Shown: positions 1 to 5,107 of the stretch, in pieces
How positions within the stretch are numbered: position 1 is the first letter of the stretch
Layout of the letters: every line of letters begins with the position of its first letter
The notes under the pieces: generated by a model
What the model was told of the DNA's origin: nothing
The model's database searches: none
The model's input: only the letters and a program-made list of their open reading frames with translations
Program-made: the position numbers and the translations under genes
Assembly: GCA_934675115.1 (NCBI GenBank)
Contig: CAKUPH010000024.1
Coordinates: 1 to 27,644, forward strand
Length of the DNA stretch: 27,644 bases
DNA from: an uncultured Oscillospiraceae bacterium
Lineage (GTDB): Bacteria; Bacillota; Clostridia; Oscillospirales; Oscillospiraceae
Reading direction: 5' to 3'

Positions 1-627
1 GGTCTTTTGGTGGATGCGGAATGGAATGCCCGAAAGAATAACCATCTGAACAAGCTGATCCGGCAGGCAACCTTCTCGGATCCGGGAGCTTGTCTGGAGA
101 ATGTGGAGTATCTGCCCGACAGAGGTCTGAAACAGGAGGAACTGCTGCGGTTCGGCACCTGCAACTACATCCAGGAGTACCACAACATCATCCTGTTGGG
201 TGCCACCGGCAGCGGCAAAACCTATCTCGCCTGCGCTCTGGGCATGGCTGCCGCAAGGCGGTTTTATGCGGTGAAGTACATCCGGCTCCCGGATCTGCTG
301 GTAGAGTTCCAAATTGCCAGGGGTAACGGCACCATCCGCAAGTTCATGGCCCAGTACAGGAAGTATGCATTGCTCATTATTGACGAATGGCTTCTGTACC
401 CTTTGAAAGAAACGGAAGCCAGGGACTTATTGGAAATCGTGGAGTCCCGGTACAAGCGAAACTCCACGATTTTCTGTTCCCAGTTTGACATTCCGGGCTG
501 GCCGGAAAAGCTGTCTGACCCACTGCTGGCTGATGCCATCTGCGACCGAATTGTTCACGACGCCTACACCATAGTCATTGGCGGCAAGGAATCCATGCGC
601 AAGCGGAAGGGGCTGCAAGACATCTGA
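1..627 (+). CDS. istB: IstB-like ATP-binding helper of an IS21-family element, 5' end cut by the window
   Basis: IstB proteins are AAA+ ATPases that assist the IstA transposase of IS21 elements in target choice and strand transfer. The frame is already open at base 1 and there is no convincing start or ribosome site at the first TTG (base 7), so about 40 N-terminal residues probably lie outside the window. Seen: a Walker A loop GATGSGKT encoded near 198-221, followed by TYLACALG, a Walker B-like LLIIDEW, and the C-terminal DAICDRIVHDAY-type segment usual in IstB. The gene ends normally at 627 and is followed by an IS21-type terminal repeat array. The istA partner should lie to the left, outside the window. 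The ATPase looks intact over the visible part, so the element may be recent. DnaC-like loaders share the fold, but the terminal repeats downstream favour IstB. Confidence 0.88.
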   Translation, partial: GLLVDAEWNARKNNHLNKLIRQATFSDPGACLENVEYLPDRGLKQEELLRFGTCNYIQEYHNIILLGATGSGKTYLACALGMAAARRFYAVKYIRLPDLLVEFQIARGNGTIRKFMAQYRKYALLIIDEWLLYPLKETEARDLLEIVESRYKRNSTIFCSQFDIPGWPEKLSDPLLADAICDRIVHDAYTIVIGGKESMRKRKGLQDI

Positions 628-670
628 CTCCGACCGTATTTATGATACCTTGACACCTTTGTGCTGTCCA

Positions 671-758
671 TATTCAACCTGAGCGGTGGGACTGCTCAAT
701 CCGGGCGGTCCCATTGCTCAATTCAAGCGGAACCGCTGCTCAATTTCGCCGGTCGAGC
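671..758 (+). repeat. Four direct 22-bp repeats, IS21 terminal array
   Basis: Four consecutive 22-bp units start at 671, 693, 715 and 737. The last three begin TGCTCAAT and the first begins with the degenerate TATTCAAC. Each continues with a short variable part and a GCGG or CCGG core. The exact 22-bp period with no spacer sequence fits multiple transposase-binding sites in an IS21 end and does not fit a CRISPR array. Confidence 0.75.
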
Positions 759-768
759 TGATTTTGCA

Positions 769-1211
769 GAGCGGTGTACGCAAATGCGGGACATTGTGCT
801 ATTACGGATAGTAGCCGGTACCCGTTCAGCGGGATGCTCGTGTGCGGTATATGCGGATCAAAGCTCCGCGGGCAGGTACGCACAATGGGCAGCGGCAAGC
901 GGACGGCATCATGGGGATGCTGCAATCGTATCGTCAACGGACGCGCCGAATGCGACAGCCGCCATGTGAACGAAGAGGTGCTGGAAGCAACGTACCTCGC
1001 AACAATGAGAACGCTCGTTGACAGCGCCAAAGAAGTGGTCGAGGCCGTCCGGGACGGAGCCGAACTCGCACTGGAGTCGGAGAACAAGGCCGCACTCGAC
1101 AGGATCGACGAAGAGATCATCGCACTACAAGAAGCGGCGTTCGCCCTGTACAAAGCGAAGCAGCGGATGGAAGTAAGCGTGGCGGACTATGCGGTAAAGG
1201 TCAAAGAGTAA
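769..1211 (+). pseudogene. C-terminal remnant of a large serine recombinase
   Basis: Large serine recombinases integrate and excise phages and mobile elements through an N-terminal catalytic domain, a recombinase domain, a zinc beta-ribbon and a coiled coil. Only the tail is present here. The frame opens at about 769, right after the IS21 end, and shows RYPFSGMLVCGICGSKLRG, then a CxxC...C...C zinc ribbon (second pair in WGCC and AEC), then an alanine- and glutamate-rich helical region (IDEEIIALQEAAFALYKAKQ) ending at a stop. The catalytic serine domain is absent, so the protein cannot recombine DNA. No ribosome site precedes the first possible start (GTG 774). The fragment was most likely cut by the IS21 insertion, possibly with loss of internal sequence, because the segment before RYPFSG is shorter than usual. 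Confidence 0.75.
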
Positions 1212-1240
1212 ATTTGCGGGGCCTTTATTGGCTTGAATGG

Positions 1241-1269
1241 TTGAAAAATTTATACTTTTCCGGTATAAT
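1241..1269 (+). promoter_or_regulatory. Sigma-A-type promoter for the TIGR04076 gene
   Basis: TTGAAA at 1241-1246 and a consensus TATAAT at 1264-1269 are separated by exactly 17 bp. Transcription would start near 1276, leaving a leader of about 50 nt before the ATG at 1327. Confidence 0.75.
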
Positions 1270-1326
1270 CATCTCGATAAATCGGGATTTGATGAACTCA
1301 ACACATTGAAGACTCAGGAGGTTTTT

Positions 1327-1737
1327 ATGACCTACGAATGCAAAATAACGATATTGGAGACAAAGGTATTCCCGGAATTACAGGAAAAGTATTTGGCTGA
1401 TCCGAAATCCGGTCCGTGTCCCTGTTTCAAGGCGGGAGATACATTTCTTCTGAAAAGAACGCCGGAGCAGGATGACTTTTACCATCTAATGAACGGCAAA
1501 TTCTGCGGAGAGGCATGGGATGCCATCAGCAGATATGTCTATGCGGCGTTGCAGGGCGGCTCCATTATGCGCAAGTGGACAAATGACGACAGAATGATGA
1601 TCGCCTGTTGCAATGATGGCACACGCCCCGTTATCTTCAAGATCGAGCGGATCGACACCCCAGAGAATGAGGAAGAAAAGCTGTGGTTGGAAAAGCAGAA
1701 TTTCAAGAACACGGCGGATGATGCCTATACAGGCTGA
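1327..1737 (+). CDS. TIGR04076 family protein
   Basis: A 136-residue protein matching the TIGR04076 pattern, a small cysteine-containing family of unknown function in anaerobic Firmicutes. Seen: an N-terminal strand YECKITILE, the segment GPCPCFKAGDTFLL, and a central FCGEAWDAISRYVYAALQGG block followed by ACCNDGTRPVIFKIERID. Members often occur as free-standing genes, with conserved Cys residues that could bind a metal or act in redox chemistry; that is inference. The ATG at 1327 was chosen over the upstream in-frame start at 1237 because a good ribosome site (AGGAGG, 1316-1321) lies just before it and the promoter ends at 1269. It is transcribed alone between the recombinase remnant and the tRNA. 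No terminator is evident after it. Confidence 0.75.
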   Translation: MTYECKITILETKVFPELQEKYLADPKSGPCPCFKAGDTFLLKRTPEQDDFYHLMNGKFCGEAWDAISRYVYAALQGGSIMRKWTNDDRMMIACCNDGTRPVIFKIERIDTPENEEEKLWLEKQNFKNTADDAYTG

Positions 1738-1925
1738 TAACTTCTCGTTCGTCGAGGCGATCGTCGCGTATCATTTTGGCGCTCTTTCACATGCAGAGTG
1801 TCCTTATAGGATCTGAGTATCCTGTAAAGGGCATTGTGGCAGAAGCCGGAGATAGCGGAAAGCTGAAAATGGGCGGCGAGCATGGAGTGTCCGCAAAATA
1901 ATTTCGGGCATTGGGAAATTTCCTC
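1738..1925. other. Spacer between the TIGR04076 gene and the tRNA promoter, no gene supported
   Basis: Nothing clearly functional is seen. A 36-codon open frame (1791-1901, +) has no ribosome site and no recognisable product. A short palindrome GGAAATTTCC lies near 1915-1924. The stretch may be degraded mobile DNA, like the sequence to its left. Confidence 0.4.
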
Positions 1926-1954
1926 TTTACATTTCGGAAAATAGTTGCTATAAT
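1926..1954 (+). promoter_or_regulatory. Promoter of tRNA-Arg
   Basis: TTTACA at 1926-1931 and TATAAT at 1949-1954 are separated by 17 bp, placing the transcription start about 20 nt before the mature tRNA 5' end at 1982. Confidence 0.75.
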
Positions 1955-1981
1955 ACATGAGCGTTGTGAAACGCGGTGTAT

Positions 1982-2058
1982 GCGTCCGTAGTTCAATTGG
2001 ATAGAGCGTCAGATTCCGGTTCTGAATGTTGGGGGTTCGAGTCCCTTCGGGCGTGCCA
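1982..2058 (+). tRNA. tRNA-Arg (anticodon CCG)
   Basis: This decodes CGG arginine codons. The cloverleaf folds by eye. The acceptor stem GCGTCCG pairs with CGGGCGT through two G-T wobbles. The anticodon stem TCAGA/TCTGA encloses the loop TTCCGGT, giving anticodon CCG. The T arm has the loop TTCGAGT. The discriminator is G and CCA is encoded (2056-2058). A promoter precedes it and a strong terminator begins three bases after it. The last 14 nt recur twice downstream (see the 153-bp repeat). Confidence 0.95.
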
Positions 2059-2060
2059 GG

Positions 2061-2098
2061 AAACAAGAGTATGGTAATTCTACCGTACTCTTGTTTTT
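2061..2098 (+). terminator. Intrinsic terminator of tRNA-Arg
   Basis: A stem of about 15 bp (AAACAAGAGTATGGTA with TACCGTACTCTTGTTT, one T/C difference) closes on the four-base loop ATTC and is followed by a T run. It begins directly after the encoded CCA. Confidence 0.9.
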
Positions 2099-2155
2099 TG
2101 CTGTTCATAGGCAGTCCTCCCGCCAAAAATCTTTGGCTTTTGGGAAGGGACCCCT

Positions 2156-2192
2156 GCGCTATGGAACGTGCCGCAGGCACGTTCCATGACGC
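2156..2192. repeat. Perfect palindrome inside the 153-bp unit, copy 1
   Basis: ATGGAACGTGCC (2161-2172) and GGCACGTTCCAT (2176-2187) form a 12-bp stem with a GCA loop, extended by GCG/CGC after a 2x2 internal loop. There is no T run, so this is not a terminator. Confidence 0.85.
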
Positions 2193-2213
2193 TGCGGCTT
2201 CGGGCGTGCCAGG

Positions 2214-2251
2214 AAACAAGAGTATGGTAATTCTACCGTACTCTTGTTTTT
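2214..2251 (+). terminator. Second copy of the tRNA-Arg terminator
   Basis: Identical hairpin and T run, 153 bp downstream of the first copy, within repeat unit 2. Confidence 0.85.
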
Positions 2252-2308
2252 TGCTGTTCATGGGCAGTCCTCCCGCCAAAAATCTTTGATTTTTGGGAAG
2301 GGACCCCT

Positions 2309-2345
2309 GCGCTATGGAACGTGCCGCAGGCACGTTCCATGACGC
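2309..2345. repeat. Perfect palindrome inside the 153-bp unit, copy 2
   Basis: Same 12-bp stem and GCA loop as at 2156-2192, displaced by 153 bp. Confidence 0.85.
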
Positions 2346-2364
2346 TGCGGCTTCGGGCGTGCCA

Positions 2365-2416
2365 CGTCGGAGCAAAGTTCGCTTTGCTCCGACGTTCTTT
2401 TTTACAAAAGAACGTC
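2365..2416 (+). terminator. UUCG-loop terminator overlapping an alternative hairpin
   Basis: A 13-bp perfect stem (CGTCGGAGCAAAG, 2365-2377, with 2382-2394) closes on TTCG and is followed by TTCTTTTTT. A second perfect 11-bp stem, GACGTTCTTTT (2391-2401) with AAAAGAACGTC (2406-2416), uses the last four bases of the first stem and its T run. The two structures therefore exclude each other. Confidence 0.75.
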
Positions 2417-2521
2417 ATCCGCCCGCTACCTTGCTCTTCCTTTCCAAATCGAACCCGCTGCGCTGGGCTTCGATTTGGTGGAGGCGAGGGGCGGACGCGC
2501 GTTTTGCGAGCACGAGACAGG
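2417..2521. other. Gene-free segment with a palindrome and a tRNA-like 3' end on the minus strand
   Basis: CCAAATCGAA (2444-2453) and TTCGATTTGG (2469-2478) form a 10-bp inverted repeat. Next to it, 2476-2491 read on the minus strand gives CCCCTCGCCTCCACCA, which looks like the T-arm and CCA end of a tRNA with no tRNA body attached. No coding sequence is supported. Confidence 0.5.
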
Positions 2522-2561
2522 AAGCAAGAGTATGGTGATTTTTCCATACTCTTGCTTTTTT
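2522..2561 (+). terminator. Third terminator of the CAAGAGTATGG type
   Basis: AAGCAAGAGTATGG (2522-2535) pairs with CCATACTCTTGCTT (2544-2557), followed by T residues. It is a diverged relative of the tRNA-Arg terminator and shares the CAAGAGTATGGT core. No intact gene lies directly upstream of it. Confidence 0.8.
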
Positions 2562-2646
2562 GCTGCGCCTACAAATTTCCGCGTTCCGCCATTTGCAAAT
2601 TCCAGATGATTTTTTACAAAAAATCATACCATTGTTCCCGGATATG

Positions 2647-2655
2647 TGTTATGAT
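2647..2655 (+). promoter_or_regulatory. Possible extended -10 promoter of the lipoprotein/two-component group
   Basis: TG-T-TATGAT (TG at 2647-2648, hexamer at 2650-2655) has the form of an extended -10 element. No good -35 is seen. It lies about 60 nt before the GTG start at 2716. Confidence 0.4.
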
Positions 2656-2715
2656 AGGCAAGATGAAATGATAAAATTCGGTTGTCATACGCTTTTGAGG
2701 AAAGGGGGCGGCACT

Positions 2716-4080
2716 GTGAAACGAAAATTTGGCTGTCTGGCGGTGGGCCTGCTGCTGGCACTGATCCTGTCCGGGTGCCGCATGTCGCTGTTCAAGTCGG
2801 CGGAGGATCTCTACGCCCAGCCCCAGCTCCCGGAAGGGTATGAAAACCTGAACACCACCATCCAGACCATTGTGAACGCGGGTGACGTAGAGCAGGCCGC
2901 GCCCCTGTCCGGCAGCAACACCTCCGCCGTGCAGCTGCTGGATCTGGACGGAGACGGGACGGAGGAGACGGCGGTGGCCTTTTTCCGCAGCAGCTCCGCC
3001 GACGACCCCAAGCCGCTGAAAATTTACCTGCTGCGAACCGGGAACGACGGGGCGTACAACATCGCGCACAAGCTGGAGGGCGAGGGCACCAGCGTCAACT
3101 CCATCGCCTATCAGGATCTGACGGGGGACGGGAACAAGGAGGTGGTGGTGAGCTGGCAGCTGACCACCCGGGCCAACGTCCTGTCCGTGTACGAGCTGGG
3201 ACCCATGGGGGCGGTGGAGCTTGCCCACACCACCTATAATGAAAGCTACGTGCTGGCGGATCTGAACCGGGACGGCCGACGGGAGCTCATCGTCATTCAG
3301 CGGGACGACACCGGCAGCGAGCGCAGTCAGGCGTCCTGCTACACCTCTGAGGACGGGATGCTGGTGCTGACCTCCTCCGCCAACCTGTCTGAGGGAGTGC
3401 TGGACGTGACCTCCGTCCGCACCGGCGTACTGGCTGGGCATACGCCCGCCATTTACGTCACATCCAAGCGAGAATCTGGTCAGGTGACGGACATTTTCGC
3501 CTATGAGGACGGCGGTCTGGTCAACGTGACCCTCAATCCGGACAGCGGCGTGAGCAACGACACCCTGCGGGACTACGAGGCCGTGGGCATCACCGATATC
3601 AACAACGACGGCGTGCTGGAGGTGCCCGTGGCCCAGATGCTGCCCGCCCTCGGCGCCAACAGCGCCGCCCATTGGGTGATCTACTGGCGGCAGTTTGACC
3701 GGAACGGCTCCGCCGCCGTGGCCTGTATCACCTACCACGCGGTGAACGACGGTTGGTACATCGTGCTGCCCAGCGACTGGGCGGGGCGCATCTCCGCCGA
3801 GCGCAACACGGAGGAGAGCTACCGGGGCGAGTGGTCCGTGACCTTCTACCATTGGGACGACGACGGCGTCGCTGCGCCGTTTATGACCGTGTTCCGCCTG
3901 ACGGGCAACAACCGGGAGGTCCGGGCGAGAAAGGACGGCCGCGAGCCGATTTTGAGTACCAACACCGCCACATTTGCCGTGAAATTCATGAAGGAAGGCT
4001 GGGACTGCGGCCTGAGCACCGACCGGCTCAAGGAGCGGTTCAGTCTCATCACCACGGAGTGGTCCAACGACGATACCTGA
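2716..4080 (+). CDS. Lipoprotein with FG-GAP/VCBS-like calcium-binding repeats
   Basis: A 454-residue exported lipoprotein. The signal sequence is basic (VKRKFG), then hydrophobic, ending in the lipobox LSGC with the lipidated Cys at residue 21. The mature part has at least four repeats built around Asp-rich turns, LDGDG, LTGDG, LNRDG and INNDG, each followed by a hydrophobic strand. This is the FG-GAP/VCBS beta-propeller signature, where the DxDxDG loop binds Ca2+. The C-terminal third is mixed alpha/beta without a recognised domain. The GTG at 2716 is preferred over upstream in-frame starts because the lipobox then sits correctly and GGAAAGGGGG lies 7-8 bases before it. It is followed after 18 bp by a response regulator and then a kinase, so it may be a surface partner of that two-component system; this rests on gene order only. 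Confidence 0.82.
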   Translation: MKRKFGCLAVGLLLALILSGCRMSLFKSAEDLYAQPQLPEGYENLNTTIQTIVNAGDVEQAAPLSGSNTSAVQLLDLDGDGTEETAVAFFRSSSADDPKPLKIYLLRTGNDGAYNIAHKLEGEGTSVNSIAYQDLTGDGNKEVVVSWQLTTRANVLSVYELGPMGAVELAHTTYNESYVLADLNRDGRRELIVIQRDDTGSERSQASCYTSEDGMLVLTSSANLSEGVLDVTSVRTGVLAGHTPAIYVTSKRESGQVTDIFAYEDGGLVNVTLNPDSGVSNDTLRDYEAVGITDINNDGVLEVPVAQMLPALGANSAAHWVIYWRQFDRNGSAAVACITYHAVNDGWYIVLPSDWAGRISAERNTEESYRGEWSVTFYHWDDDGVAAPFMTVFRLTGNNREVRARKDGREPILSTNTATFAVKFMKEGWDCGLSTDRLKERFSLITTEWSNDDT

Positions 4081-4098
4081 CGAAGGGAGATACGAGCC

Positions 4099-4788
4099 AT
4101 GAAAAAGGTTCTGGTTTTAGAGGATGAGCCCAATATCCGCAGCTTTGTGGTGATCAACCTGAAGCGGGCGGGGTACGAGACCATCGAAGCCGGCGACGGG
4201 GAAGAGGCGCTGGAGCAGATCCGGAAGAACCCGGACGTGAAGGTTGCCCTGCTGGACATCATGCTGCCCGGCGATATGGACGGCTTTGAGGTCTGCCGCC
4301 GCATCCGGGCGGGCAACGCCCAGATCGGCATCATCATGCTCACCGCCCGGACGCAGGAAATGGACAAGGTCACAGGGCTGATGACCGGCGCGGACGACTA
4401 TGTAACCAAGCCCTTCTCCCCGGCGGAGCTGACCGCCCGGGTGGATGCCCTCTACCGCCGGGCAGGGGGTGAGATGGTGCGGGACGTTGACGAGATCAGC
4501 CAGCCGCCCTTCCTGCTCAACGTCCGAAACCGGACACTGGAGAAGAACGGTCAGCGGGTGAAGCTTACGCAGGTGGAGTACGCCATCGTCAAGCTGTTTA
4601 TGGACAACCCCGGCAAGGCCCTGTCCCGTGAGGAAATTCTGGACGCGGTCTGGGGCAAGGACTACATCGGTGAGCTGAAGATCGTGGACGTGAATATCCG
4701 CCGCCTGCGCATCAAGATCGAGGACGACGCACAAAACCCGACGTACATTACGACAGTGTGGGGTTACGGCTACAAGTGGGGGTTGTGA
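4099..4788 (+). CDS. OmpR/PhoB-family response regulator
   Basis: A DNA-binding response regulator of 229 residues. The receiver domain (about 1-120) has the acidic pair E8/D9, phospho-acceptor D53 (LLDIMLPG), T82 and K104 (VTKPFSPAEL), all canonical. The winged-helix trans_reg_C domain (about 135-229) ends IRRLRIKIEDD...YITTVWGYGYKW, typical of PhoB-like proteins. The start is ATG with GAAGGGAGA upstream, 18 bp after the lipoprotein gene. The cognate kinase is almost certainly the gene at 5108, although a 319-bp spacer with a duplicated copy of this gene's own 3' end separates them. Target genes cannot be read from the sequence. Confidence 0.95.
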   Translation: MKKVLVLEDEPNIRSFVVINLKRAGYETIEAGDGEEALEQIRKNPDVKVALLDIMLPGDMDGFEVCRRIRAGNAQIGIIMLTARTQEMDKVTGLMTGADDYVTKPFSPAELTARVDALYRRAGGEMVRDVDEISQPPFLLNVRNRTLEKNGQRVKLTQVEYAIVKLFMDNPGKALSREEILDAVWGKDYIGELKIVDVNIRRLRIKIEDDAQNPTYITTVWGYGYKWGL

Positions 4789-5017
4789 GACGGGCTCCCG
4801 AGCGTCGTCTGAGCAGCCCGCTGACAGCGGGCCGGCCCGGGTGGGCCGTCCAAATGCGGCGCATGGCCGCATTTGAAACCGGCGGGATTCACTCCCGGCG
4901 GTTTGAATGAGATCTGGGGTCCCCGCGGCGCGAAAAGCGGCGTGGGGCCGACGCACAAAACCCGACGTACATTACGACAGTGTGGGGTTACGGCTACAAG
5001 TGGGGGTTGTGAGACGG
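4725..5017 (+). repeat. 69-bp direct duplication of the response regulator 3' end
   Basis: Bases 4725-4793 and 4949-5017 are identical over 69 bp (offset 224). The first copy encodes the last 20 or so codons and stop of the response regulator. The second is a non-coding replica in the gap before the kinase gene. Similarity continues, degraded, for about 25 bp beyond each copy, which suggests that the duplicated tract was once longer. Confidence 0.95.
4794..4948. other. Hairpin-rich cassette between the duplicated 3' ends
   Basis: No gene is seen. Successive inverted repeats are: GCCCGCT/AGCGGGC with loop GAC (4816-4832); GGCCC/GGGCC (4834-4847); a perfect 10-bp stem CAAATGCGGC/GCCGCATTTG with a 5-nt loop (4851-4875); an 11-of-12 stem AAACCGGCGGGA/TCCCGGCGGTTT (4876-4904); and a CCCCGCGGCGC/GCGGCGTGGGG pair with a short A-rich loop. 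None is followed by a T run. The cassette separates regulator and kinase genes that are usually close together. Confidence 0.75.
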
Positions 5018-5107
5018 CCTTTCGAGCGTCATCCGGGCAGTCGAAATAGCTGTTAGGTGATTTGACTTTACATGCATTGAAATTTTGAGAAACGGGAGGT
5101 GAGCACC

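Larger units (their letters stand above)
1..768 (+). mobile_element. Right part of an IS21-family insertion sequence
   Basis: This stretch contains istB and, 3' to it, a non-coding end with four spaced repeats. IS21 elements have long, repeat-rich ends finishing in a CA dinucleotide. Here a plausible right boundary is the CA at 767-768, because from about 769 onward the sequence reads as serine-recombinase coding sequence. The boundary is inferred; the left end and the target duplication are not in the window. Confidence 0.7.
2045..2364 (+). repeat. 153-bp tandem repeat that starts with the tRNA-Arg 3' end
   Basis: Unit 1 is 2045-2197, unit 2 is 2198-2350, and a third partial unit is 2351-2364. 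Each begins with the 14 nt CTTCGGGCGTGCCA, the 3' end of tRNA-Arg including CCA. The two full units differ at only about three positions. Each full unit carries a terminator hairpin and a second perfect palindrome (2156-2192 and 2309-2345). Such a low number of differences points to recent duplication or gene conversion. Confidence 0.92.

Noticed and set aside
671..758. CRISPR-like array
   Set aside because: The 22-bp units are contiguous without unique spacers, number only four and lie at an IS21 end; no cas genes are present.
1791..1901. A 36-codon open frame (+) between the TIGR04076 gene and the tRNA
   Set aside because: No ribosome site, no recognisable family, and a length expected by chance.
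1725..2375. A 216-codon minus-strand open frame with internal duplicated segments
   Set aside because: It spans the tRNA gene on the opposite strand and the non-coding 153-bp repeats; the duplicated peptide only mirrors the DNA repeat. No ribosome site.
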